A DNA stretch of 33,138 bases from JAAFIP01 sp031428975. Lineage in GTDB: Bacteria; Pseudomonadota; Gammaproteobacteria; Burkholderiales; Burkholderiaceae_C. Shown here in pieces: positions 1 to 10,900 of the stretch; the stretch's first letter is position 1; each line of letters starts with the position of its first letter. Made by a program: the position numbers and the translations under genes. The DNA lies in the NCBI GenBank assembly GCA_031428975.1, contig JANOYR010000053.1, forward strand, positions 1 to 33,138, written 5' to 3'. The notes beneath the pieces are model-generated. The model saw nothing but the letters and a program-made list of their open reading frames with translations, was not told the origin of the DNA and searched no databases.

Positions 1-1203
1 GATTCTGGTCAAAAAGCGGTGTTTAAATTGCTGGTTGCCAACAAAGTTGGCTCTGCTGACAACTACGATCTTCTTGCCGCAAGCAGCAATGGGTCTATCG
101 ACAGCGCTGCCTTTGCTGGCAGCTTACCAGCTGGCTGGTCGGTTGAGTTTCGCCGCGCATCTCCTGTGAATGGCGAGTCAGGCTCCCCCGCCGTTTCAGC
201 TGCTGCAGCTGCTGCCAGTTCGCTTAACTGTGACAATACATTACTTTTGAACGCCATGCCCAATGTGATCAACACAGGCAATATCAATGGATCAAGCACA
301 ATGGCTATTTGTGCGGTGGTGACCACCACGGCCAATAGCAATGCTGGTAGTTATGAAATTTATTACCGCGTGGCATCACCAGTGTCGGTAAGCTACAACG
401 CACTCAACACCGCAAGCTTTGACGTTAAGCACGACCAAGTAGTGCTGACGAACAACGCAGCGCCTGCGATCACCATCACGCCTAACCGCGTTGGTCAAGT
501 CTACCCAGGCGGCAATGTGGTGTACAGCCACCAAGTTTGTAATACAGGCTTAGCATCTATTGCTACCGTCAACTTGGCTTCTGCCCTAGGTAGTTCAAAC
601 CCATCGAACGGCTGGACAAATGCACTCTACCAAGACAACGGTGCTTCTGCTGGAGTACTGGATCCAACTGACACAGCAATAGCCAGTGGCGCTAATATTG
701 GCCCGATTGCAGCTGGTGTGTGCGTTACTGTTCTCAACAATGTGTTTGCTCCTCTTGGTGCGCAGTCTGGTGCGTATGCAGTTCACAACTTGACAGCTAG
801 CTACAGCGGTGGTCCAGCCGCTGGTGTGACCGCAACCGACAACTCCCAAGTCATTGTGGGCGATTTGACTCTACTTAAAACACAGGGCTACACGGCACCA
901 GGCACTTGTGCTATTCCAGGCACGTATGTCAACACAAACTTGACGAATTCTGCGCCAGGTGGTTTCATCTGCTACAAAATTGTGGCGACCAATACAGGTG
1001 TGCAAGCCGTAACTGGCGTAACTTTGCAAGATGTCGCGCCGCAATACACAACTATTGTCACCAGTGGCGTATGTGCAGCCTCTGTTTCAGGCTCTAGTGC
1101 TACAGGTCCAACAGTCAGTGGACAAAGCGTCACCAGCAGCGCAGCAAGCATTGTTCCACTTGGCACTACCGAGCTGAACTTCTGCGTACAAATCGCAAAC
1201 TAA
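1..1203 (+). CDS. DUF11-type secreted surface protein, 3' part only
   Basis: The reading frame is already open at base 1, so the gene begins before the window and only about 400 C-terminal residues are visible. The composition is rich in Ala, Ser, Thr, Asn and Gly with few charged residues, as in secreted Ig-like repeat proteins. The last 110 residues form a DUF11-like beta-sandwich unit (LTLLKTQGY at its start, CYKIVATNTGVQAVTGVTL in the middle). Before it lies a module with PGGNVVYSHQVCNTG, then LYQDNG and LDPTDT, which resembles a module in the two giant genes downstream. No barrel or membrane anchor is present at the C-terminus. The gene ends 28 bases before a strong terminator and is probably the first or most highly expressed member of the surface cluster. 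The function is inferred only as a surface or extracellular structural protein or adhesin. Confidence 0.75.
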   Translation, partial: DSGQKAVFKLLVANKVGSADNYDLLAASSNGSIDSAAFAGSLPAGWSVEFRRASPVNGESGSPAVSAAAAAASSLNCDNTLLLNAMPNVINTGNINGSSTMAICAVVTTTANSNAGSYEIYYRVASPVSVSYNALNTASFDVKHDQVVLTNNAAPAITITPNRVGQVYPGGNVVYSHQVCNTGLASIATVNLASALGSSNPSNGWTNALYQDNGASAGVLDPTDTAIASGANIGPIAAGVCVTVLNNVFAPLGAQSGAYAVHNLTASYSGGPAAGVTATDNSQVIVGDLTLLKTQGYTAPGTCAIPGTYVNTNLTNSAPGGFICYKIVATNTGVQAVTGVTLQDVAPQYTTIVTSGVCAASVSGSSATGPTVSGQSVTSSAASIVPLGTTELNFCVQIAN

Positions 1204-1231
1204 GCCTCTAGGGCACTGGTGCCCGCGCCAG

Positions 1232-1268
1232 CGCCCTTTCCAACGCAGGTTGGAAAGGGCGTTTTTTT
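1232..1268 (+). terminator. intrinsic terminator between surface genes
   Basis: A perfect 13-bp stem (CGCCCTTTCCAAC at 1232-1244 pairing with 1249-1261) closes a four-base GCAG loop and is followed directly by seven T. It sits just after the stop of the first surface gene and 25 bases before the ATG of the next. It should end most transcripts of the upstream gene. The downstream genes then depend on read-through or on a promoter I could not identify. Confidence 0.92.
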
Positions 1269-1293
1269 GTTCAATTTACCAGCGGATATTCCG

Positions 1294-4200
1294 ATGTCAT
1301 TGTTTGGCCGCCTGTTTGTCGTGCTGTTGATGGGGTTTGCCTTTGCAAGCCTCTCCAACGCATTGCCTGCGCCATACAACACCCGCATTGAAAACATTGC
1401 CACCTCCACATTTACCAATTCATTGGGTCAAGTAGTCAGCTTGGACTCTAATCCGGTGGTAGCCATTGTGGCGCGTGTACCAGGTCTTATGTTGGAAAGT
1501 GCGCAAACACGCTATGCGTCTTCGGGCGCAAGCTTTAGCTTTCCCCATGTACTGACTAATAAGGGCAATGCCCCAGACACATTTGATCTTGCCGCCATTG
1601 CTGTGGCTGCAAGTGGTCCTGGCACGTATGCTCCATTGGCTTTGCTGGTTTACCCAGACATCAACAACGATGGATTGCCTGATAATTTTATTCCAATCAC
1701 CACCACGCCACTATTGGCTGCGGGGGCATCATTCAATGTGATTGTGGTGGGGCAAGTTCCCAACACCAGCACGCCCGGACAGGTTGGAAAAATTGCAGTC
1801 ACTGCACGCACCAATGCCATCTATGCAACTTCGCAAGGTTTTGCCGTTGGCGCACCCGTTACCAATACCGACACTTTGGTGGTTACCAGCCGCGCGGTTG
1901 TCACCACAACTAAGCGATTGAATATCACATCGGGGCCGGCACCCAACTCAAACGGCAATAATCACTTGGTTTTTCGTATCGACTATATTAATACCGGTGC
2001 CACAGCGGCCACCAATGTCGAAATTTTAGACACGATAGGCGCAGCAGGTTCAGGCTACAACAGCAGCGCATTTGTCTATATTCCCAGCTCTGCCAACTGG
2101 AATGGCATTCCCCTTACCGACATTGTGGGCGTGGATGCCCCCGGCATAAACTACGAATTCGGCATTTCCCAGCCCAAACGTTTGCGTGCCGTCATCGCCC
2201 ATGTGCCTCCGTTTGGAAAAGGGTATATCGAATTTAAAGTAGATGTCCTAGGTGGTTTTGCTGCTGGCAACTCGCAAAGCAATAACTTGGCGCAGGTCAA
2301 TTTCCATGACGGTGCCAACACCTTGTCGGTGCAGAGCAACCGTGCGGCTTACTTCATTGAAAGCGTCGATGCGCGGCCTGACTTGGTGGTTGACAAGCTG
2401 GCGGTAGGTCCCAATACGTTGAACCGCTGCAGCGTTTTTGAGCTCAGGGTGAAAAACATCGGGCAGCAATCCAGTGCGGGCGCTATCGTGGTGAATGACT
2501 TCTTACCCAACGGATTGGTCTATGAGCCTAGCTGCTCGGTAGGTGCGCAGTTGCTTACCAGCGGCGGTATTAACTGGTCTTGTGCGGGGGAGTCTGGCGT
2601 TTCAGTGCTGCGTTGTACCTCGAATATCACGGTGCCGGGCGCAGTTTCTGGCGTGGCTGGCGTGCATCCCAATGTCCTCAAAGTTGTGGTGCGTTCTGTG
2701 CCGGCCCAGTTACCCACACTGCCAACCGCAAATTCTCCTACCAGCGTGATCAACAGGGCTGTTATTTCGGGTGGAAGTGAGCCCACAGCGTATGCCAGCA
2801 ACAATCAAACACAAGCACCTTTGACTGTAGCTTTGGGTGCCACGGTGAGGGGCATGGTGTGGATTGATACCAACCATGACCGAAAGTTTAACGCTGGCGA
2901 CCGACCTTTGGCGGACTGGGTGGTGGAAGCGCTCAAAGACGGCGTTCTATTTGGTTCAGTTAAATCCGATGCACAAGGGCGTTACGCTATTGTTGACTTA
3001 CCTCCGGGGGTGTACCAAGTCCGCTTTCGTGACCCCAGTTCTAATATTGTCAATGGTAGGCCTGTTTGTAACGAGCGTGGTCTGGACAGTAGTGTTGTTG
3101 ACAATTGCAACCGCACCAGCCTAGGAAATGTTCCAAGCCAACGCACCAACAGCAATGGTGCGTTGGAGGTGAATTTAGTGTCTGGAGACACTGTGTTGGA
3201 GCAAAGCTTACCGCTTGACCCAAGCGGCGTGGTGTATGACTCGCTAACTCGCAAGCCAGTGGCAGGTGCGCATGTGCTCATCCAAGCGCCAGTAGGACTA
3301 GACCCTGTCCTGCATATTATTGGTGGGGCATCGTCTTTAGACCAAGTGACTGGGCCAGACGGGTTTTATCAGTTCCTTTTGACCGCTGAAGGTGGAAAAT
3401 TTTGTGCCGCACAACCCAATGCAGCATGTGACTTCAATCTCAAAATCACTGTGCCACCGGGCTACACACCAGGGCCTTCCGGTATTATCTTGCCGCGTGC
3501 CAGCTTCGGTGGCGGTTGCACTTACGCCAACTGCATAGACCCTACAGGCCTAGCTCCAGCTGGCATCGCCTATTCGGTCAACAGCGCCAATGTGAACGAA
3601 GCCCCTGCTGTGGGTCAACCCGTAGAGTATTACTTTGCTTTTCGTTTGAGTCCGGGCGATCCGGATGTAGTGAACAACCACATTCCAATTGATCCAATAG
3701 CTGCTACGGCCAATCGTTTACTCATAGAAAAAACGGTGGAAAGAGAGAGTGTTGAAATAGGCGACTCCATTGGTTACGCCATTAAAATCAAGAACCCAGT
3801 GCCAATTGCCATCAATGCAGTTGAGGTATCAGATCAATTGCCAGCAGGCTTTGTCTATGAGCCTGGCACAGCGCGTTTGTCTGGCGTGCCACTCACTGAT
3901 CCACCTACACGCGGGCCAATTTTGCGCTTCGTTATTGGCTCAATGGTGGCCAATGGCAATGCAGATTTGACTTACCGCTTGCGCCCTGGATTGGGTGCCA
4001 AGGCTGGCGATGCTATTAACCGCGCTCAGGCGTTTGGCGCTGGATTAGGCGGTACTGTGACATCGAATGTGTCCAGCGCCCGCGTGCGGGTGGATGCAGG
4101 CGTTTTTACCGACCAGGCCATTGTGATTGGCAAAGTTTATTTAGACTGCGATCAAAATAGCCGACAAAATCTGCGCGACCGTGACGATCACCTCACCTTG

Positions 4201-7200
4201 TTTGAACTTGGTATTCCCGGGGTGCGTGTGGTGTTAGATAACGGTACCTACGCCATCACTGACGAAGAAGGCAAATACAGCTTGTATGGCATCAACCCGC
4301 GCAGCTATGCCCTTAAATTAGACACCACTAGCTTGCCTGTCAATGCTGTATTGCACAGCATTGACAACCGCAACCGAGGCGATGGCAGCTTGCGGTATGT
4401 GGACCCAAAGAATGGTGAACTCGTGCGTGGCGATTTTGCTGTAAATGGTTGTACGCCTGATGTTGTGGCGGTCGTGCAAGAGCGACGCAGCGCATTGAAA
4501 AAGCTCTGGGCTTCGCAAGCCGAGGCATCTAAACAAATGGGCAAAGACTTTAATTTTGAAGCGCCCGTTGCTTCACTCAGTGACCCACGGGCAAGACCGA
4601 GTATCGGAAAAGCCAGCGATGCCAGTGTTAACGTGCCAAATAGTTTGGCTTTGAAGGCGGTAGTTCCCTCTGGCGTGCAGGCAAGTGCAATTGACAAAAC
4701 GCCAACGACGGCGCGCGCTATCTTTGCCGCACAAAAAGTCGATTTTGACGACTGGTTGCCCACCAGTAGTGCGCAATTGGCATTCATCAACACCATGGAT
4801 GGGCAAACCGTGCCAGAACGCCAAATCACGATTCAAGTTAAAGGCGCACTGGATATGAATTTGGAATTGGCTGTAAATGGCCAACAAGTGGCATCTAACC
4901 GAATTGGCAAGCGATCTACATTAGAGGACAAGCAGGTACAGGCGCTTGAGTTTGTATCGGTAGCTCTCAATCCGGGCAGCAACACACTGACTATCAGTGA
5001 AAAAGACGTGGCTGGCATAGCGCGCAACACACGTACTATCAGCTTGATAGCACCGGGAGATTTTGCCAAGCTAAAATGGGTGCTACCCGATTTACAAGCC
5101 AAAGCAGATAGCTTAGAGCCGGTATTTGTCAAGGTCTTGCTGCAAGACAACGATGGCATTTCAGTCAATGCCCGCACTGCATTAACCCTAGAATTGATCA
5201 ATGCGTCACAAGGCGCATCGCCAGCTTCTATTTGGCTAGAGCAAGACTTGGACCCTGTGGAGCCTGGCGTGCAAGTGTTTGTGCAAGACGGTGTGGGCAT
5301 ATTCAAATTGCGTCCACCACAGGAAGCAGGCGATGTACAACTCATTGCCCGCGCTGGGGCTGCAATTGAACGCGCAAGCTTGAAATTTTATCCAAACTTA
5401 CGGCCGCTACTTGCTGCGGGTATTGTTGAGGGGGCTATTAATTTGCGTAAATTGTCTGCTTCGCAGCTTTCATCAGGGCGTAGCGCAGACAGTTTTGAGC
5501 AAGAAATACGCCGCTGGTCGCACACCAGTGGCAACACTACGGTTGGAGTGCGTGGCAGCATCTATCTGAAAGGGGAGGTCAAAGGGGAGCATCTGTTAAC
5601 TTTGGCCTATGACAGTGACCGTGATTTACGTGCGCGTTTGTTCCGTGATATTGCGCCCGACGAGCATTACCCCATTTATGGTGATTCATCAGAAAAAGGC
5701 TGGGATGCGCAATCGAGTCAGCGCCTGTATGTGCGCATCGATAAAAATAAATCATGGCTACTTTATGGTGATTACAGCAGCCGCAGCAATGACCCCGGCC
5801 CCGCAGGTATGGTGGATGCCCGTCAACTAGCTGCTTCGTCGCGAAGCCTGTCTGGCCTCAAATGGCATTATGAAGACGATTTGCTGAGAGTCAATGCGCA
5901 CACTAGCCGAGACACCTTACGCCAATACACCCAAGAAATTCGGGCCAATGGAACATCGGGGCCTTACCCTCTCTTGGGGGCTGGCGGCGGTGCTACTGTG
6001 CTCAATGGTGAGCGGGTAGAAATCATCACCAGAGACCGTAATCAATTGGGAGTCATCCTCAAAACAGAGGCTTTAGTGCGGTTTGCTGACTATGCATTTG
6101 AAACATTTGATGGGCAAATTATTTTCAAAGCACCAGTCGTATCGTTTGACAGCGACTTGAATCCGCGTTTTATCCGTGTCGCTTACGAAGTCGACCAAGG
6201 TGGTGAGGCTTTTTGGATCGCAGGTTTGGACGGCAGTCTAGCGTTTGGGCAAAACATACGTCTTGGTGCGTCCTTGGAGCTTGACCGCAACCCGCTGCAA
6301 CCTTTGGCGGTAGCCGGTGTCAATGTGTCTTGGAAAATTGACAAGCGCCAGTCTTTGGCTTTGGAGTTGGCCCGCTCCGACCGGCAGGGCGTACCCAGTG
6401 TCAATGCCGCATTGGTATCCGCTGCTGCGGGCTCGGGCAATGCAGCGCGCATCCAATACAGATTTGACGGCGACACGACTAAGGCGGGCCTGACAGCGGC
6501 GCGCACAGACGCAGAGTTTGACAACCCTAGTTCATCGGTAGGACGCGGTAGACAAGAGATCAAAGCTGATGCCGCACATAAACTCAACGCATCCAATATC
6601 CTGAGCGCTGAGGCTAGCTCCAGCCACGACCTTGTGCAAGCGAACCAGCGTAGCATTTTGGCTGTGCGGCTAGAAAGTAGTATCGGCGTGAGTACACGTT
6701 TAACGAGCAGCATTAAACGCACTCAAGAAGAAGTGACTGCGGTGTTAGGCGCTCCTGTGCAGACCGATAAAATAGACACAATTTCGGCGAAGCTGGCGCA
6801 CAGTATTGCTGCCTTACCGGGTGCGAGTGTGTTTGGCGAAGTGGAGCAAGCTTTGGGTGAAGAGAACCGAAAAGCAGTGACTGCCGGTGGCGAATACAAG
6901 TTTAAAAATGGCGTGCGTTTATACGGTCGCCATGAGCTGACATCGAGTCTGCGCAAATTAGATAACCCTTTATCTGACAACCGCCAGGCAACCGTGGTGG
7001 GGGCTGAACTGCCTTGGGCAGATAACTCTAAAGCCTTCACTGAATACCGTGCACGTGACGGAGTGGATGGCGTGCATGCCGAAGCCGCTATGGGGCTGCG
7101 TCAAACTTGGAAAATCAATGACGAGTGGCGCGTGAGTGGAAATTTTGAAACCATAAAACCACTGAGCGCCGCTGCGCAATCGGCGCGTTCCAGCGCCATA

Positions 7201-7980
7201 TCGCTCGGTGCTGAGTACTTAACGGAAGACCGTTTTAAATCTACTACCCGACTAGAGTTGCGCCATACCGACAGTGGCAACTCTTGGCTTTTGACCCAAG
7301 GCTTGGCTAAAAAATACTCCGACGAACTCACTGGATTGGCTAGGCTCTATGTGAGTGACCAAGAGAACAACGCAACGCCAAGTGCCGATCACACCACCCG
7401 TGTGCGTTTGCTGGCGGGCGCCGCTTGGCGTGATGCCGAGATAGACGACTTCAATGCTTTGGCGAAAATCGAGTTACGCTTAGAAAAAAGTCCCCTTGCC
7501 GCGACACCTTTTCAACGCAAAGCTTGGATAGCCAGTATGCACACCAACCAACGCTTTGAAGCCGCAAACACCTTAAGCCAACGGTGGGCTATCAAACGCG
7601 CCTATGAGAGCTATGCCGGCCTGAATGACACGCGGTTTACTGCGGGCTTGGGCTTTCTGCGCTACACCCACCATCTGAGCCGCCATTGGGATTTGGATGT
7701 GCATGGTGGATTGATAGTCGCTAACAATTTGCAACACCGCCAATGGGGGCTTGGATTGGAAGTGGGCTATTTGTTGCAAGACGATTTATGGCTATCCTTG
7801 GGCTATAACCACTTTGGTTTTATTGAGCCTGATTTAGCTGGAACAGACTACACACAGCAAGGGCTGTACTTACGACTGCGTTGGAAATTTGATGAGAACG
7901 TCTTCAAGAAAAAATCTAACGCACCATCTGATGCCAACAGTTCATTTAAGCGCGTGAGCAGCGTTCAACCTACTCCTTAA
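1294..7980 (+). CDS. Giant outer-membrane protein with DUF11/SdrD_B-like modules and C-terminal beta-barrel-like region
   Basis: This is a 2228-residue protein. The ATG at 1294 is chosen because it starts a clear signal peptide (MSLFGRLFVVLLMGFAFASL, cleavage near SNA); the frame extends upstream to 1219, but that stretch is the terminator. Visible in order: an Ig-like module with an acidic loop (DINNDGLPD, about residue 121); DUF11-like units around 210-330 and 370-490; an SdrD_B/Cna_B-like unit from about 520 (GMVWIDTNHDRKF); another Cna_B-like unit near 640-700; a DUF11 unit near 806-930; and a second SdrD_B-like unit from about 944. From about 1370 to the end the sequence alternates polar and aromatic or hydrophobic residues with repeated short strands (YPIYGDSS, LYGDYSS, YLRLRWKF), as in an outer-membrane barrel. 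A basic tail of about 22 residues follows the last strand. It probably displays or anchors the neighbouring barrel-less proteins; that role is inferred. Confidence 0.8.
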   Translation: MSLFGRLFVVLLMGFAFASLSNALPAPYNTRIENIATSTFTNSLGQVVSLDSNPVVAIVARVPGLMLESAQTRYASSGASFSFPHVLTNKGNAPDTFDLAAIAVAASGPGTYAPLALLVYPDINNDGLPDNFIPITTTPLLAAGASFNVIVVGQVPNTSTPGQVGKIAVTARTNAIYATSQGFAVGAPVTNTDTLVVTSRAVVTTTKRLNITSGPAPNSNGNNHLVFRIDYINTGATAATNVEILDTIGAAGSGYNSSAFVYIPSSANWNGIPLTDIVGVDAPGINYEFGISQPKRLRAVIAHVPPFGKGYIEFKVDVLGGFAAGNSQSNNLAQVNFHDGANTLSVQSNRAAYFIESVDARPDLVVDKLAVGPNTLNRCSVFELRVKNIGQQSSAGAIVVNDFLPNGLVYEPSCSVGAQLLTSGGINWSCAGESGVSVLRCTSNITVPGAVSGVAGVHPNVLKVVVRSVPAQLPTLPTANSPTSVINRAVISGGSEPTAYASNNQTQAPLTVALGATVRGMVWIDTNHDRKFNAGDRPLADWVVEALKDGVLFGSVKSDAQGRYAIVDLPPGVYQVRFRDPSSNIVNGRPVCNERGLDSSVVDNCNRTSLGNVPSQRTNSNGALEVNLVSGDTVLEQSLPLDPSGVVYDSLTRKPVAGAHVLIQAPVGLDPVLHIIGGASSLDQVTGPDGFYQFLLTAEGGKFCAAQPNAACDFNLKITVPPGYTPGPSGIILPRASFGGGCTYANCIDPTGLAPAGIAYSVNSANVNEAPAVGQPVEYYFAFRLSPGDPDVVNNHIPIDPIAATANRLLIEKTVERESVEIGDSIGYAIKIKNPVPIAINAVEVSDQLPAGFVYEPGTARLSGVPLTDPPTRGPILRFVIGSMVANGNADLTYRLRPGLGAKAGDAINRAQAFGAGLGGTVTSNVSSARVRVDAGVFTDQAIVIGKVYLDCDQNSRQNLRDRDDHLTLFELGIPGVRVVLDNGTYAITDEEGKYSLYGINPRSYALKLDTTSLPVNAVLHSIDNRNRGDGSLRYVDPKNGELVRGDFAVNGCTPDVVAVVQERRSALKKLWASQAEASKQMGKDFNFEAPVASLSDPRARPSIGKASDASVNVPNSLALKAVVPSGVQASAIDKTPTTARAIFAAQKVDFDDWLPTSSAQLAFINTMDGQTVPERQITIQVKGALDMNLELAVNGQQVASNRIGKRSTLEDKQVQALEFVSVALNPGSNTLTISEKDVAGIARNTRTISLIAPGDFAKLKWVLPDLQAKADSLEPVFVKVLLQDNDGISVNARTALTLELINASQGASPASIWLEQDLDPVEPGVQVFVQDGVGIFKLRPPQEAGDVQLIARAGAAIERASLKFYPNLRPLLAAGIVEGAINLRKLSASQLSSGRSADSFEQEIRRWSHTSGNTTVGVRGSIYLKGEVKGEHLLTLAYDSDRDLRARLFRDIAPDEHYPIYGDSSEKGWDAQSSQRLYVRIDKNKSWLLYGDYSSRSNDPGPAGMVDARQLAASSRSLSGLKWHYEDDLLRVNAHTSRDTLRQYTQEIRANGTSGPYPLLGAGGGATVLNGERVEIITRDRNQLGVILKTEALVRFADYAFETFDGQIIFKAPVVSFDSDLNPRFIRVAYEVDQGGEAFWIAGLDGSLAFGQNIRLGASLELDRNPLQPLAVAGVNVSWKIDKRQSLALELARSDRQGVPSVNAALVSAAAGSGNAARIQYRFDGDTTKAGLTAARTDAEFDNPSSSVGRGRQEIKADAAHKLNASNILSAEASSSHDLVQANQRSILAVRLESSIGVSTRLTSSIKRTQEEVTAVLGAPVQTDKIDTISAKLAHSIAALPGASVFGEVEQALGEENRKAVTAGGEYKFKNGVRLYGRHELTSSLRKLDNPLSDNRQATVVGAELPWADNSKAFTEYRARDGVDGVHAEAAMGLRQTWKINDEWRVSGNFETIKPLSAAAQSARSSAISLGAEYLTEDRFKSTTRLELRHTDSGNSWLLTQGLAKKYSDELTGLARLYVSDQENNATPSADHTTRVRLLAGAAWRDAEIDDFNALAKIELRLEKSPLAATPFQRKAWIASMHTNQRFEAANTLSQRWAIKRAYESYAGLNDTRFTAGLGFLRYTHHLSRHWDLDVHGGLIVANNLQHRQWGLGLEVGYLLQDDLWLSLGYNHFGFIEPDLAGTDYTQQGLYLRLRWKFDENVFKKKSNAPSDANSSFKRVSSVQPTP

Positions 7981-7990
7981 CCATATCGCC

Positions 7991-10900
7991 ATGGCATTCT
8001 TAAGATTTTTATGTGCGTTATTGCTGACTTTGGGGGCCGGGTTATCGAATGCGGGGGTGATTTCAACCACCTCTGCGTTTACACCCGCGCAAGTTGGGCG
8101 CACATGGATGGATGTAGGCGCGGTATACAACGGTGTCGCGATTATTTCACCCACAAACGGAGACACTTTTGATTTTGTATTGACCAATGCAACCAGTATC
8201 AGTTTTGATTTAAAAGCCAGTGTTACCTTGCCTACTGGCTTTACGCTTATAACGACGGGTGTAAATTCGCCTACCATTCTGTCTACGGGGTGTACACCCG
8301 CAGCGCCTGTGCTGGGTACGGCAACTTTGGCGCTCAATGTCCTTACATTCAGCCTAACCTCTACTGGCGTAGCTAGTTCTGGATACGAGATGGCTGCTGG
8401 ATGCTCCATTACCTTGCGTTATAAAGGCTTTGCCACTGCAGCGGCATTGAGTGGCACTAACAACCATTTATTAAATTTTTCTACAGCATCTACGGACGGT
8501 GGCGCAGCGGTTGCAGGCACTGCGCAAAACCAGACAGTACAAGTTAACTTCGGCGCTTCAGTTTTAGAAAAATTACCCTCTAACCAATTACGAGCAGTTG
8601 GATCGTTAGCCCAGTGGGTGAGCCCTACGGGAGGTATTTCAGTATCAAATACTGGACTTGGTGGCTTGTTTAACGTCACCATCAACGAGACTGCAATCAA
8701 CCCCGGAGGGTCACTGGCACTTACTTCGCTGCTCTCCTCAAGTACCACCTGTGCGGCTGGTTTGTGCACATTGGCCTATTTACCACCGGCTGCAGTGTTG
8801 CGCGCGGATGTGCAGGCTACCGTAACGGGCTGCACGGCCATTGGCAATACGGTTGCGTCCACCGACTTGACAGGGGCAACCAGTAAAAGCAAATTCGCTC
8901 AAGTGACGCTAGATCTAAAACAACCAGCTATCGATTTCACCCCGCCCGCAGTCACACTGAATTATGTAGGTGTGACGGCAGTAAGTTTTTCACTGAACAA
9001 CACGCTGGGGCTCGGCCCTGCCCGAAACCTAAGCCTGCAAACAAGCTTTCCTACGTCTGGTTTGACGGTGTCCAACATAGGCGCTGGTTGGACGTACAAC
9101 GCGGGCTCAGGTGTGTTCACTTATGTGGCGCTCAACTTAGCTGCAGGCGCTTCGGCTCCACTGAGCTTTGATTTGTCCACCAACGTGTGCACTTATGCGG
9201 CCAGTCCGTTGATTCAAATGACACCTTCGTATACGGACGACTGTGGTGGTAGCTTTGTTGTTCCCACGCGCCTGATGAGCATAGCGCCTCCAGCAACCGC
9301 GCCCACCGTCAGCGCTGCAAAAACAGCCAATATCAGCCGTATCAACACTGGACAGGCGGGAAGTTACAGCATTGTGATGAACGCGACCAGTGTGGGGCAA
9401 ATTGTTGGCACGAATATCGTCGCAACCGATACGCTTCCCTTGGGCATTACCGCTGTGAGTCTGAGTGCGACAGGCGGTTTGGCTACCTGCACAGGTGGCT
9501 GCACGGGGGGCAGTCAGGTGGTGTGGACGGTGGATAAAAACACACTGCCCCGAACGCTGACCATTAATTACAACGCGCCGTCTGCAGTTTGCTCGGCAGG
9601 TACTGATTTAATAAATAGTGTCATCACCCAAGCGCTCACTACTGCGGGTTGCACCATCAATGGTGGCTCGACAGCATCTCAGCTCATGACCAATGTATTG
9701 GGCGCTACTTTTTCGCAAGACTACAACGTGACGCCTCCCACAGGCGCTTTTTTTGAAACGGGCACGCGCGACCTCAACAACAATGGAATACGCGACAACC
9801 AAGAGGGCGAGTTTGTTTCCGTAGTAGCGCGTTATAGTTTTGGTCTAGCGTATCCCGGGGTGTGGTCGGGCGCACCCAACACCACTTACAGCGATGACTT
9901 CACGCAATTCACCAATGCGTATTTGGTAACAGGCGGCACATCGGGAATCAATTTGCGCATTGCCAATACGTTTGGTGGAGCATTGGGAGCGCTGATAGCA
10001 GTGCCTTCTGCCAATATTAGCTGTACGGCCGGAACTGTGGCTGGTAACGATTGTCGGGGCGGATTTACGATTGATTTTGCCTTTTTGGCCGGAGCAGGGT
10101 TCTATGGTGTGAACACTGCAGAAAACAAAGAGCTTGAAATTAGCTACCGCATGGTATTTCCCGACTCTGCAGTGCCAGCGGCTGGCACTGCCAATCGCAC
10201 CACGCTGGCACGTTTGGTTTTATCGGGAGGCACAGGAGGTTGTTTGGGGAGCACCTTTACCCAAGGCGACTTTGTGGCGCTCGCACGCGCATTACCCACT
10301 GTGGCCATCGCACTGCCACAGGTGATGGATGTTTGTCAAAACGTGAATGCCACCATGTCGGTGGCCAATGCGAATGAGGAAAACACCCGTAATTTGTTAC
10401 TCACCCTATTAAACAGCGCTGGCTCTTACCAAATTCCTGCAACGCCCAGCACCACACTGACGGGAATTTTTACCAGCGCTGGCACTTGGAATTACAACGC
10501 AGGGGTGAATCCTAGTGTGTCGATGCCGCCGAATAGCTCGCTTACAGCCGCTGGTGGCGTCGTGTTTCCGGTGTTTTTAGGGGCTTTGTCGACGATTACG
10601 CCCGCTGCGCTTTCTGTAAGGGCTGACTTTGATGATTTAGAGACATCGGGCACCCCCACGCAGGATTTCCTCAATGCCACCGGTGTGACGGGTTCTGGCA
10701 CTCCCCAGATTGTGCGCAAAGCCAATTTGTCGATCACACTCACGCCACAGCAAATCACCGTATCTGGTCGAACGGTGACATGGCGCGTGTATGTAACCAA
10801 TCTGGGCAACGGAGTAGCTACCAATGTCAATGTCACCCAAACGCTACCCGATGGCCTGCTGCTTGATGCCCCTGCCACCAATGCGATCAACACACCTTTG

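Noticed and set aside
1219..1293. Upstream GTG start for the giant barrel gene
   Set aside because: This stretch is the stem and T-tract of the intrinsic terminator, and the signal peptide begins at the ATG at 1294.
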